Of a stretch of 64,000 bases of DNA, positions 1-8,152 are shown in pieces. The stretch is from assembly GCA_030647905.1 (NCBI GenBank), contig JAUSJA010000017.1:89541-153540 (forward strand), read 5' to 3'. The notes under the pieces are model-generated. The model saw only the letters and a program-made list of their open reading frames with translations. It was not told the DNA's origin and ran no database searches. The number at the start of each line of letters is the position of its first letter. Positions within the stretch are counted from its first letter, which is position 1. This DNA is from Gemmatimonadaceae bacterium (GTDB taxonomy: Bacteria; Gemmatimonadota; Gemmatimonadetes; Gemmatimonadales; Gemmatimonadaceae). Made by a program: the position numbers and the translations under genes.

Positions 1-1
1 C

Positions 2-250
2 GACGCGAACTTCAAATCGGGTAACGCGACGAGAGACACCATTCCTTCTCACCTCGTTGTGGGTCAGGATATCCCGCCTGAGGTGGCCGAGCTCTACGTG
101 CACATGTGCCCTGCGGGAGTGTATGAGCTGAACGATGGACGCCTCGTCGTGAATCAGGCGAACTGCGTTGACTGCAAGGCGACGGACGTGATCGGGCCGC
201 GGTGGACGCCGAGGGAAGGAGAGAGCGGGCCGAAGTATCGGTTGATGTAA
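2..250 (+). CDS. ETF:quinone oxidoreductase, C-terminal ferredoxin domain (5' end outside window)
   Basis: C-terminal end of a protein that runs in from the left edge; the frame is open from base 2 and gives about 82 residues. They match the ferredoxin domain that closes electron-transfer flavoprotein:quinone oxidoreductase: a CPAGVY motif (Cys codon at 107), a CVDCKATD motif (Cys codons at 164 and 173), then WTPREG and a terminal GPKYRLM like the family's usual ending. In the family this domain holds one [4Fe-4S] cluster and passes electrons from ETF to membrane quinone. The usual CxxCxxC is changed: the position of the last Cys is Thr (codon 182-184), so only three Cys are visible. The FAD domain is outside the window, so an alternative is a separate small ferredoxin-like protein. 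Confidence 0.75.
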   Translation, partial: DANFKSGNATRDTIPSHLVVGQDIPPEVAELYVHMCPAGVYELNDGRLVVNQANCVDCKATDVIGPRWTPREGESGPKYRLM

Positions 251-300
251 GGGACTACGGAATGACGGAACTGCGGAAAATAAAACTACCCGGCGACCGG
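251..300 (-). repeat. Short dispersed repeat, copy 1 (inverted)
   Basis: The reverse complement of 284-300 is identical over 17 bases to 383-399 and 1338-1354, and the similarity continues imperfectly outward through a tat-ttccg-agtt pattern. With copy 2 it forms a potential 17-bp stem around an 82-base loop (301-382) that shows no gene. It lies directly after the stop codon of the ETF-QO gene and may act in transcript ending or be a REP-like element (inference). Confidence 0.6.
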
Positions 301-381
301 CTGATGGCTCAACACTGCGCAGTCGGCTCCGGGCCAAGCTGACAGCCGAACCCACAGCCCACCGCGCCTCATAAGCCCACC

Positions 382-415
382 GCCGGTCGCCGGGTAGTTC
401 TATGTTCCGTAGTTG
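382..415 (+). repeat. Short dispersed repeat, copy 2
   Basis: 34-base element that matches 1337-1370 at 32 of 34 positions in the same orientation, and matches copy 1 (251-300) in inverted orientation. Copies 2 and 3 bracket the plug-domain gene at 475-1326 as direct repeats. Confidence 0.7.
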
Positions 416-474
416 GTTTGTTCAGGAAGAAACTTCCTTTGACGCTCTGTCCTGTTCGCGAGGTAAGACGGACA

Positions 475-1326
475 ATGGCACAAACAACACGGGTTTGTCC
501 GGCGCGAATCGCTGATACAAGATGGCATTGCCTCTCCGCCAATCTCTTTGCCGTTTGCTTGTCGGTTCTCAGTTTTGCCTCTTCCCTCGAAGCGCAAGCG
601 ACTCGAGCCGAACCAGTTGAACGCGGCGTTGCCGTAAGTGGTTTCGTCGTATCGGATGGAAGATTGATATCGGGCGCCGAGGTCACCGTTGTGGGGACGC
701 CTCTGATAACACATTCCGACGCGAACGGCCTGTTCCGTTTTCCTGATGTCGCGCCCGGTCAACGTGTTATTCAAGTACGTGCTATCGGATTCGTTGCCAA
801 GGATTTTCCTTTGGACCTGCGCGGGAAAGAAGACCGGCGAGTAGTCCTTACACTTCCGAAGGCCCCGCAACAGCTGCCTGACCTGGAGATCGTTCGGTCA
901 GCTGATAAGCCGCAACGATACGCTCATACCAGCAAGTTTGACCTTTTCTTCGCACGTAAGGCGCAGGGCATCGGAACGTTCATCACTCGCGAGGAGATTG
1001 ACAAGCGATTCAAATCGCGGACTCAGGAGCTGCTCCAGACAATCCCCGGAGTTCTCGTGCGGCAGCACGGCACACAATGGTGGATTCAGTTTCAACGGTG
1101 CGGACGCTCAAAGATTCCTGGTAGTGCGACGGCGGGCAAAGAATCCGAGTTGGTAGAGGTTTTCGTTGACGGTCAGTTCTCACCCGACGGTACAGACCGA
1201 CTCGAGACAATCACTCCTGCTGAAATCGAAGCAATAGAGATATACAAAGGCCCAGCCCAGCTGCCGGCGGACGCGCGGGGTCGCGGATGCGGAGCGATCT
1301 ATGTGTGGCTTCGCGAGGGGTCGTGA
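475..1326 (+). CDS. Secreted protein with carboxypeptidase-regulatory-like domain and TonB plug domain, no barrel
   Basis: 283 residues. A long charged start is followed by a hydrophobic stretch (about residues 20-38) and a likely signal peptidase site after SSLEAQA. Residues ~50-125 form a carboxypeptidase-regulatory-like beta fold (GxxV...DxNGLFRFPDVAPG), and ~150-283 form a TonB-receptor plug (IPGVLVRQHG, then VEVFVDGQ, IEAIEIYKGPAQLP, GCGAIYVWLREG). A normal receptor would continue for 500 or more residues of beta-barrel; here a stop follows at once. ATG 475 is preferred over the upstream TTG 418 because an AGG lies 11 bases ahead of it. Base composition looks poorer in GC than the neighbours (901-960 has 29 G/C of 60). 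Flanked by direct repeats, it looks like a cassette. Its partner and function are unknown. Confidence 0.7.
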   Translation: MAQTTRVCPARIADTRWHCLSANLFAVCLSVLSFASSLEAQATRAEPVERGVAVSGFVVSDGRLISGAEVTVVGTPLITHSDANGLFRFPDVAPGQRVIQVRAIGFVAKDFPLDLRGKEDRRVVLTLPKAPQQLPDLEIVRSADKPQRYAHTSKFDLFFARKAQGIGTFITREEIDKRFKSRTQELLQTIPGVLVRQHGTQWWIQFQRCGRSKIPGSATAGKESELVEVFVDGQFSPDGTDRLETITPAEIEAIEIYKGPAQLPADARGRGCGAIYVWLREGS

Positions 1327-1336
1327 AACGCGGATT

Positions 1337-1370
1337 GCCGGTCGCCGGGTAGTTCTAAGTTCCGAAGTTG
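1337..1370 (+). repeat. Short dispersed repeat, copy 3
   Basis: Differs from 382-415 at two positions of 34. It begins 10 bases after the stop of the plug-domain gene and sits between two convergent genes, so it could also serve as an end-of-transcript element (inference). Confidence 0.7.
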
Positions 1371-1386
1371 TTCTTTTGTCCCGGCA

Positions 1387-2106
1387 TCAGCTAGCCGCAT
1401 CGGCGACCTCGTACAGATCTATCCTCTGCCTGATCTTCCCCGCCTCGAAGGCATGCGTCACCTTCGACCTGATCACGAGCCGCTCCTCGGCGCACTGCTC
1501 GATGAACTCGGGCACGCCGATGCGGCCCGGGTCAGCGAGTATCACCATCCCGCCCGGCGCGAGACCGCGCTTGAAAATGCCCGGAAGCAGCCGCGCGTAC
1601 TCCTTTTCGTAGAGGACGTCCGACGCGAGAATCAGGTCGAAGCCCTTCGCTTCGCGTGGAAACGATCGCCAGTCTATCATCCTCGCTTCGGGCGAGCGGC
1701 CGGTATTCCGAAACGCATTGGCGCGGGTGAAGGCGAGCGCGTCGGTGTAGTAATCGGTCGCCGTCATCTCGTATCCGGCAATCATCGCCCCGATCGTCAC
1801 GAGCCCGACACCGCATCCGAGCTCGAGACCCTTGCCACCGGTTCGCCGCCCGCCTCTGTCGGCGAGCGAGACGAGATGCGCCGCGAGGATTGTGGATGAG
1901 GGCCAGATATCGGCCCAGTAGGGCAGCCGCTCGTCCATCACGAAGTCCTCTTCGCGGATCAGGTCGTCGGAATTCTTCGGCCGAAGAATCGAGAACGTGC
2001 GGCTGCCCACCTCGACGTCACCGGTGACGGTGTCGAAGCGCTTCTCGAGCGCCTCGACGAGCTCTTCGCCCTCGAGGTCGGTGAACTCCGCGACGGCGGG
2101 CGTCAC
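1387..2106 (-). CDS. Class I SAM-dependent methyltransferase (METTL21/protein N-methyltransferase-like)
   Basis: 239 residues. Seen: motif I LELGCGVGLVTIGAM (about residues 95-110), an acidic motif II region (ATDYYTDAL), and FDLILASDVLYEKEYARLLP, the DxLY motif of the Methyltransf_16/METTL21 group, whose members methylate proteins or small nitrogen bases. Substrate unknown. The GTG start overlaps the moeA stop (GTGA), so it is the last, translationally coupled gene of the queD-dacB-moeA run. An N-terminal extension of ~60 residues (TVTGDVEVGSRTFSILRP) is also common in this group. Confidence 0.75.
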   Translation of the reverse strand: MTPAVAEFTDLEGEELVEALEKRFDTVTGDVEVGSRTFSILRPKNSDDLIREEDFVMDERLPYWADIWPSSTILAAHLVSLADRGGRRTGGKGLELGCGVGLVTIGAMIAGYEMTATDYYTDALAFTRANAFRNTGRSPEARMIDWRSFPREAKGFDLILASDVLYEKEYARLLPGIFKRGLAPGGMVILADPGRIGVPEFIEQCAEERLVIRSKVTHAFEAGKIRQRIDLYEVADAAS

Positions 2107-3353
2107 GTGAGAGTCAGGTGATCGGTCATGACCATCGTATCCCCGAGAGGAAGCGCGCGATGGATCTCACCGGCCGCGAGCTCGAGGCGGTCGCCCGGCA
2201 GAATGAGAAGAGCGTTTGCTCGCGCCATCGCCATCAGCCCGGACGAGCTCTGCGAGCCGGAGAGATCGGCCATGTATTCACCCTCCCCGGTTCGGGTAAG
2301 GGCGACGCGAAGGAAGTGCATGAGCAATGCCGCGAGCGTGATCGGACGCGACAGACGCGCCGGAACGGTCTCACGGAAGAGCGCTGTGAAGCCGAGCATC
2401 TTCCGGATCACGGGGCGAACGAAGACCTCGAATGTAACCATCGCGGAAACGGGATTGCCCGAGAGGCCGATCCACGGCTTGCCGAGGAGCGTTCCGAACG
2501 CAAGAGGCGCTCCGGGTCTCATCCGCACCTTCCAGAAGTCGAGCTCACCACCCAGCTCGGCGAACACGTCGCGCACGTGATCGTGGTCCCCAACGGAAAT
2601 GCCGGCCGACGTGACGATGAGATCGCACCCGGTCGCGGCAGACAATTTCTCTCGAAGAGACGCCGGATCGTCGCGCGCGATGCCGAGATCCACCGGATCT
2701 CCACCGGCATCGCGGATGAGTGCCGCGAGGGTGACGGAGTTGGACGACACGATTCGCGTGCTTGCCTGCTCAGCGGTGAAATCGGCGAGCTCCACGAGCT
2801 CGTCTCCCGAGCTGATGAGCGCAATCCGAGGCGCGCGATGCATCTGAACGGTCTTGATGCCGGCCGACGCGATGGCGCCGATATGGGCGACGCGGAGTAG
2901 CTCACCCGCATCGAACAGGATGTCCCCGGCGCGGAAATCCTCGCCCGACTTGCGGATGTTTCTGCCCACATCGCGCAGTTTGAGAATCGTCACTATGTCT
3001 CGGCCTTCGTCCGTGTCTTCCCGCCGCACGACGGTGTCGGCTCCCGCCGGCACCGGGGCGCCGGTCATGACGCGAGTCGCTTCGCGCGGCCCGATCGCGC
3101 GGGAAGGGAAACCGCCCGCGGCAACGGTCTCCACGACACGAAGCTGCGCGGGCGCGGGCCGCGGAGCGACCATATCCGCCTGGCGAACCGCGTACCCGTC
3201 CATGGACGAGTTATCCCACGGCGGCGACGTGAGAGGAGAAACGACACGCTCCGCCAGAACCCTGCCGGCTGCGTTGCCAGTCGCTACAGTCTCCGCAGGC
3301 AGCGCCTCGATCCGTCGCAGGATCCTCGCGCTCGCCTCGGCGACAGGAATCAA
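2103..3353 (-). CDS. moeA: Molybdopterin molybdenumtransferase MoeA
   Basis: 416 residues, normal family length. MoeA inserts molybdate into adenylated molybdopterin to finish the molybdenum cofactor in the cytoplasm. Seen: SSMDGYAV near residue 50, GAPVPAGADTVVRREDT, SSGDELVE, TSAGISVGDHDHVRD (the MoCF-binding fold) and GLSGNPVSAMVTFEVFVRP. Start is TTG, sharing bases with the dacB stop (TTGA); no ATG fits better. No other Mo-cofactor gene is visible in the window, and its partners here are unrelated (dacB, queD), so co-transcription may be for convenience only. Confidence 0.93.
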   Translation of the reverse strand: MIPVAEASARILRRIEALPAETVATGNAAGRVLAERVVSPLTSPPWDNSSMDGYAVRQADMVAPRPAPAQLRVVETVAAGGFPSRAIGPREATRVMTGAPVPAGADTVVRREDTDEGRDIVTILKLRDVGRNIRKSGEDFRAGDILFDAGELLRVAHIGAIASAGIKTVQMHRAPRIALISSGDELVELADFTAEQASTRIVSSNSVTLAALIRDAGGDPVDLGIARDDPASLREKLSAATGCDLIVTSAGISVGDHDHVRDVFAELGGELDFWKVRMRPGAPLAFGTLLGKPWIGLSGNPVSAMVTFEVFVRPVIRKMLGFTALFRETVPARLSRPITLAALLMHFLRVALTRTGEGEYMADLSGSQSSSGLMAMARANALLILPGDRLELAAGEIHRALPLGDTMVMTDHLTLT

Positions 3354-4687
3354 CGGGACCGGCTTCGGTAGTTCGCCAGGAGAACGCCGACGGCGTCCTG
3401 GGCTCGCGTTATCTCCGACACCCGCGTGGTGAAGTGGTTGGAGAGAAAGCTGAACACGAGCCGGTCGCCATCCGCGGTCGTCACGTATCCGGACAACGAG
3501 CGCACGAACTCGATCGTCCCGGTCTTGGCGTGCATGTTGTTGGCAGCCGCAGTACCGGCCATCCGGGTCCTGATCGTTCCATCCACTCCGGCGATTGGCA
3601 GCGCCTCGTAGAAAGCGCTGAACGCGGTGTCGCGCTGCATCGCAACGAGAATCTTCACCATCGTCTCCGGCGTCACGAGGTCATGGCGCGACAATCCGCT
3701 GCCATCGTTGACCACTGCGCCTGTCGAGTCCACTCCCCACGCCCGGAGCTGACGCGTGATCACCACCGCACCGCTGTCGGGAATGCCGACGCCCGTGCGC
3801 TCGAGGCCCAGGGTCTTGATCAGGATCTCGCCGATCTGGTTCTGCGACGGCTTGAGGAAATGCTTCAGGATCTCGCGAAGCGGCGGCGAATCGAACGAGT
3901 ACAACGTGTCCAGCGGTGCGTCGAGCGCGACGATGCTGTCGGAGACGCCGAGCCCGGCGGCGATTCCGCGGGCGCGGAGGGCGGTGTCGAGCGCGGCCAG
4001 GTACGCTCTGGTGGGGTTGTTGGTGCCGACGAACTCGACGGTGTCGCCGCTCGCGCGATGAACGACGGTGCGCACCATTCCTTCGTTGAATAGAAGCTCG
4101 TCGGTCGGAGTGCCGCTCGACGTCATGTCGTCGAGCTCCCATCCGTATCCGTAGATGTTGTCCGGGAACGCGTCGTCGCCGGGACGGAGCGACCCGGTGA
4201 TGCGACGGATGCCGCGTGCCGAAAGGGAGTCGGCGACAGCGTTCATCGCGTTCATCGCGCTGCCGCGCATCCGGTCGCTGAGACTCGGATCGCCCCGGCC
4301 GATGACGATGAGATCCCCGTTCAGTGTCCCTTCGCTGAGAGTGCCACGAGTGCCCATTACGGTGCGGAACCGGTAGTCCGGGCCGAGTTGCGCAAGAGCG
4401 ACCGACGACGTGAGCACTTTCTGGTTGGACGCCGGCATGAAGAGCTTGCCGGCGTTCCGGGAGAAGATCGTGTCGCCTGTACGCGGGTTCACGATGAGCA
4501 GGCCGATCTGCGCGTTGGCGAATTTCGGATCGCTCACGAGCGAGTCAATTGACGAACGAAGCACTTCGAGCGGCGCCCGCACGGGAATCGGGCGCCGCGT
4601 CGAAGGCCATGGCGCGCATGCCGCAAAGCTCATGGTGAGCGCGGCAGCGGCAACGGCCGTGCGGCGCGATGAAAGCAGGGGCATCAT
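3350..4687 (-). CDS. dacB: D-alanyl-D-alanine carboxypeptidase/endopeptidase, PBP4 (S13) family lipoprotein
   Basis: 445 residues. The N-terminus has a short hydrophobic signal ending in a lipobox (SFAAC, Cys ~24), so it is probably lipid-anchored in the periplasm. All three serine-penicillin-binding motifs are seen: SNQK in MPASNQKVLTSS (SxxK), SQN in KPSQNQIGEILIK (SxN), and KTG in AKTGTIEFVRSLSGYV; also the family signature NDGSGLSRHD. Trims D-Ala from, or cuts cross-links in, peptidoglycan. The start ATGATG at 4687 lies inside the queD end (overlap 4684-4687); moeA follows with an overlapping start. Confidence 0.92.
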   Translation of the reverse strand: MMPLLSSRRTAVAAAALTMSFAACAPWPSTRRPIPVRAPLEVLRSSIDSLVSDPKFANAQIGLLIVNPRTGDTIFSRNAGKLFMPASNQKVLTSSVALAQLGPDYRFRTVMGTRGTLSEGTLNGDLIVIGRGDPSLSDRMRGSAMNAMNAVADSLSARGIRRITGSLRPGDDAFPDNIYGYGWELDDMTSSGTPTDELLFNEGMVRTVVHRASGDTVEFVGTNNPTRAYLAALDTALRARGIAAGLGVSDSIVALDAPLDTLYSFDSPPLREILKHFLKPSQNQIGEILIKTLGLERTGVGIPDSGAVVITRQLRAWGVDSTGAVVNDGSGLSRHDLVTPETMVKILVAMQRDTAFSAFYEALPIAGVDGTIRTRMAGTAAANNMHAKTGTIEFVRSLSGYVTTADGDRLVFSFLSNHFTTRVSEITRAQDAVGVLLANYRSRSR

Positions 4688-5106
4688 TCTCCGCGATACG
4701 ACGCGCTGAGCGTCTGGTCTTCGGCGATCGTGACGCTCTCGATCCGCGCCGGCTTCGGAAGCCGCGCGCCGACGCGGTCGAAGATGAATCGAGCCAGGTT
4801 CTCCCCGCTCGGCACCAGCTTCCCATCGGCGAACTCGGGGACGTCCACGTTGATGTTGCGGTGATCGAACCGCGTCTTCACTTCATCCGCGAGAATCCGG
4901 TCGAGCTCGCCGAGGTCCACGATGAAACCGGTGAGCGGGTCTATCTCGCCGGCAATCGTCACGTGGCAGACGTAGCTGTGGCCATGGTAGCTCTCGCGGG
5001 CGCAGAGCCCGAAGGCCGCCTGGTTCTTTTCGTCACTCCATTCGGGGCGACGGTATCGGTGGGCCGCCGCGAAAGTCACGCGGCGCGTCAATTGTGCACG
5101 GGGCAT
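4684..5106 (-). CDS. queD: 6-carboxytetrahydropterin synthase QueD / 6-pyruvoyl-tetrahydropterin synthase family
   Basis: 140 residues, usual length. Zinc ligands and catalytic residues are visible: FAAAHRY (first His), LCARESYHGHSY (catalytic Cys and the HGH zinc pair), FDHRNIN, and PSGENLARFIF. QueD converts dihydroneopterin triphosphate to 6-carboxytetrahydropterin, the first committed step of queuosine/preQ0 synthesis. No queC, queE or queF is nearby, so a biopterin-type role cannot be excluded. First gene of the minus-strand run queD-dacB-moeA-methyltransferase; its stop overlaps the dacB start. Confidence 0.88.
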   Translation of the reverse strand: MPRAQLTRRVTFAAAHRYRRPEWSDEKNQAAFGLCARESYHGHSYVCHVTIAGEIDPLTGFIVDLGELDRILADEVKTRFDHRNINVDVPEFADGKLVPSGENLARFIFDRVGARLPKPARIESVTIAEDQTLSASYRGE

Positions 5107-5251
5107 GTCGGTAATCTGCCTTGCGCCAGCCGGATGCGCAGCGGGGGTAGTGGGTCAGTTCCCGCGTCCGCCAGCTACTCTACGCGGCAGCGGACAGGGC
5201 TGGTCTCACCAGATTTCCCCCTTTCCACCGAAGCGGCGCAAGCGCGAAGCC

Positions 5252-5755
5252 TCACCGGCCAATATCGTCTTGATCCTGCCCGCTCATGCCTTCCGGTGTT
5301 GGACTCTCGGGAGGAATCCACGGCCGCCCGCCCTCGGTGGCTTCGCGCACGTCGTGTGTCCCCTCGGAGTCGTCGCGCGACATGTCTGCGAGGTGCTCCG
5401 ACTCGGGACTGAACGGGCCAGAGACTTCGCCGAGCAGCAGTCCGCTGTGCTTCTCCTCGTCGGCGATGTGCTCGTCTGCTGCCTCGGGGCTCTCCGCCCT
5501 CCGGAGTTCGTCCACGACGAGCTCGTTGTTCACGAGCGACAGCCCGATCACGTCGGTGAGCAGATGGTCCGCGATCCGCACCTCTTCTTCGGTGCCCACG
5601 CGCCCGGTCAGAGTCACCGCGCCCTCGCTCACCACCACAGCGATGTCGTTGGCATCTATGGAGTTGTTCGAGGCGAGCTGTTCGCGTACGAGCGTGCGGA
5701 GCTCATCGTCGGTCAGGTTCTCGATCTCGTCGGTGTTGTCGAAGTCGTCAACCAT
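5252..5755 (-). CDS. BON-domain protein
   Basis: 167 residues from ATG 5755, chosen over an in-frame start at 5776 because a GGGAGG lies just upstream of it. The N-terminal half is a BON fold: DDELRTLVREQLASN, then DIAVVVSEGAVTLTGRVGTEEE and a closing VNNELVVDEL. BON domains bind phospholipid or act in envelope-stress proteins; here there is no signal peptide. The C-terminal half (about residues 85-167) is highly acidic, rich in Glu/Asp/Ser/Pro and probably disordered. Exact role unknown. Confidence 0.75.
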   Translation of the reverse strand: MVDDFDNTDEIENLTDDELRTLVREQLASNNSIDANDIAVVVSEGAVTLTGRVGTEEEVRIADHLLTDVIGLSLVNNELVVDELRRAESPEAADEHIADEEKHSGLLLGEVSGPFSPESEHLADMSRDDSEGTHDVREATEGGRPWIPPESPTPEGMSGQDQDDIGR

Positions 5756-5796
5756 CCATCCTCCCGCGCGGGGCAAATGACGCGAGTCGCGCCAAA

Positions 5797-6492
5797 TCAG
5801 CGGAAGAGGAGGTACGATGCCCCGAGGGTGAAACCGAGGTTCCTCTTCCAGAAATTCTTCGCCTGCTTGCTGTCCAGGACAGTCGTGTTGTCCGACGTGG
5901 TGGAGTAGTAATCCACGGGATACTTGATCTGATAGATGTAAGTCCCCGCATCCGCTCTCACCTGGAAACGTCCGCCCGACACGAATCGCAGACCACCGGC
6001 GAGTGAAAAGGCAAATGTAGTGCCGAGATTGAACGGGTCCTTGTCCGCCTGCTTGTCGAGATCGCTGGCGAGGCCGACGCCGGTGTAAATGACGGGAACC
6101 ACACCGTGCCAGGTCCGCTGTCCCGTGAGATTGAACGACAGCCCCACGTCCACGAGGTAGACGGGCCAGCTCTGCACCCCGAGATCGCGTGACGCCGTGG
6201 GCTGGCTCGGGTCTATGACTTTCCGTTCGCTCATCACGTTGGCGAGGCGAAACACGATCTGCGCGGGGCCGCCGACGGCGACCTCATACCGCACGCCCGC
6301 CATGGGAGCGCTGCGCGGAGCGGCGCCTGCCGGATCCTTGCCTGCGATGTAGTAACCGCCGAAAAGAGTTGCTTCCTGCTTATACTCGAGATCGCGGAAC
6401 GGGCTCTTCGGAGGCGGATATCCGACGTCCACCTGCGCCGCCGCGGGAACAGCCGTTACTGCCAGAGCCAACGCGAACAACACCTGCTTCAT
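5797..6492 (-). CDS. Outer-membrane beta-barrel protein, unknown function
   Basis: 231 residues. Start ATG 6492 shares ATGA with the gpmI stop, and begins a clear signal peptide (MKQVLFALALAVTAVPAAAQ). The rest is alternating polar/hydrophobic strands rich in Gly, Tyr and aromatic residues (ATLFGGYYIAG, FRLANVMSER, GTTFAFSLAGGLRFV, YIYQIKYPVDYY) and ends in the strand GFTLGASYLLFR, fitting a small barrel of 8-10 strands. Coupled downstream of gpmI; no functional link is evident. Confidence 0.7.
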   Translation of the reverse strand: MKQVLFALALAVTAVPAAAQVDVGYPPPKSPFRDLEYKQEATLFGGYYIAGKDPAGAAPRSAPMAGVRYEVAVGGPAQIVFRLANVMSERKVIDPSQPTASRDLGVQSWPVYLVDVGLSFNLTGQRTWHGVVPVIYTGVGLASDLDKQADKDPFNLGTTFAFSLAGGLRFVSGGRFQVRADAGTYIYQIKYPVDYYSTTSDNTTVLDSKQAKNFWKRNLGFTLGASYLLFR

Positions 6493-8072
6493 TTCATCTC
6501 TCCGAGATTGTTTCCGGTCATCTCCGGCGGCTGCTCGATGCCCATCATCCTTAATATAGTAGGCCCCACATCGCACAAAGCTCCGCCGCCGCGCAGCGCC
6601 TGGAGCGAGTCGTCGTTGAGCGCGACGATCGGCACCGGACTCGTGGTGTGAGCCGTGTGCGGCCCGCCTGTCGCCGGATCTATCATCATCTCCGCGTTGC
6701 CATGGTCCGCCGTGATGAGCAGCCGGGTCCCCGAAGATTTCGCCGCCTTCATCACTCGCGCGAGACACGCGTCCACCGTCTCCACCGCCTTTATCGTCGC
6801 CTCCATCGAGCCGCTGTGTCCCACCATGTCGGCGTTGGCGTAGTTGCAGAGAATGAAATCGTGCGATCGCGCTTCGATGGACCTGCACAGCACATCGGTA
6901 ATCCCGGGAGCGCTCATCTCCGGCATCAGGTCGTACGTCGCGACCTTCTGGCTCGGGATCAGGATCCTCTCCTCACCCGCGAACGCCTCCTCGCGCCCGC
7001 CGTTGAAGAAGTAAGTCACATGGGGGTACTTCTCGGTTTCCGCGGTCTTCAGCATGGTGCGCCCTTGCCCCGACAGCACTTCGGCGACGATCCGCGCCAT
7101 GGACTGCGGTGCGAACGCCACCGGAAGGTCAAAGGTCCTGTCGTATGAGGTCAGCGTGGTGACGGAAACGCGCGGCCGATGTGACACGTCGAATCCGGAG
7201 AACGCGGGATCGATCAACGTCTGCACGATCTGACGCATCCGGTCGGACCGGTAATTGAAGCAGATGACGGCGTCGCCGTCGCGCATCGGAGCCACCGGAG
7301 CGTCGTTCTCCACGATCACGACAGGAAGCATGAACTCGTCGGTGACACCGGCATCGTATGACGCCCGGATGGCACCCGTCGGTCCGCTCGCGCTCGCACT
7401 CGCGCTTGGGCCCGCCCCGTCCACGACGGCGCGATACGCGAGCTCGGTGCGCTGCCACCGCCGGTCGCGATCCATCGCGTAGTAGCGCCCCGACACGCTG
7501 GCGATACGCACTGTGGTGCCGCATTCGGCGCCATTCCCCGTCGTTGCCGCGATGCGCGCGAGCAGTTCCTCCATGTAGGCAAGGCCGGAGGTCGGCATCG
7601 TGTCGCGTCCGTCCATGAATGCGTGTATCGCGACCCGTGGCACCCGCTCGTGCACTGCCAGCTCGATCAGCGCGAAGAGATGCGCGTCTATCGCGTGCAC
7701 GCCACCAGCGCCGATGAGCCCCATCAGGTGCAGCGTGCCGTCGTTCTCCTTCACTTCCTCGCACGCGGCGACGAGCGCGGGATTGCGGAAGAAGCTCCCG
7801 CCCGCGATCGAGCTCGATATCCGCACGAGATCCTGCATCACCACGCGGCCCGCGCCGAGGTTGAGGTGGCCGACCTCGCTGTTTCCCATCTGTCCTTCGG
7901 GAAGGCCCACGCGCGTGCCGGACGCCGCGAGCAGCGTGCGCGCGGGATGCTTCCAGATCGCGTCCCAGGTGGGCGTGTCGGCGAGGGCGATTGCATTGCC
8001 CTCGGTTTCCTCGCGATAGCCCCAGCCATCGAGAACGATCAAAGCGACTGGTCGCGACGTATCGCTGGCCAT
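6489..8072 (-). CDS. gpmI: 2,3-bisphosphoglycerate-independent phosphoglycerate mutase
   Basis: 527 residues. Catalyses 3-phosphoglycerate to 2-phosphoglycerate in glycolysis/gluconeogenesis using two Mn ions. Seen: VALIVLDGWGYRE at the start (metal Asp), MGNSEVGHLNLGAGRVV with the catalytic Ser, HAFMDGRDTMPTSG, FNYRSDRMRQI, TYFFNGGREE, and near the end NYANADMVGHSG and LITADHGNAEMM (metal His/Asp). ATG 8072 is taken because the family starts a few residues before VALIVLDGWG; an in-frame start at 8120 would add 16 unconserved residues. An outer-membrane protein gene is coupled to its stop. Confidence 0.96.
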   Translation of the reverse strand: MASDTSRPVALIVLDGWGYREETEGNAIALADTPTWDAIWKHPARTLLAASGTRVGLPEGQMGNSEVGHLNLGAGRVVMQDLVRISSSIAGGSFFRNPALVAACEEVKENDGTLHLMGLIGAGGVHAIDAHLFALIELAVHERVPRVAIHAFMDGRDTMPTSGLAYMEELLARIAATTGNGAECGTTVRIASVSGRYYAMDRDRRWQRTELAYRAVVDGAGPSASASASGPTGAIRASYDAGVTDEFMLPVVIVENDAPVAPMRDGDAVICFNYRSDRMRQIVQTLIDPAFSGFDVSHRPRVSVTTLTSYDRTFDLPVAFAPQSMARIVAEVLSGQGRTMLKTAETEKYPHVTYFFNGGREEAFAGEERILIPSQKVATYDLMPEMSAPGITDVLCRSIEARSHDFILCNYANADMVGHSGSMEATIKAVETVDACLARVMKAAKSSGTRLLITADHGNAEMMIDPATGGPHTAHTTSPVPIVALNDDSLQALRGGGALCDVGPTILRMMGIEQPPEMTGNNLGEMK

Positions 8073-8152
8073 ATTTGCCCGCTGCGTGTAAGAGTGTAGG
8101 TTAGAAACCGGCTCTGCCAAATGTACGCCTCACAAAAAGTCCTATCCAGCCA

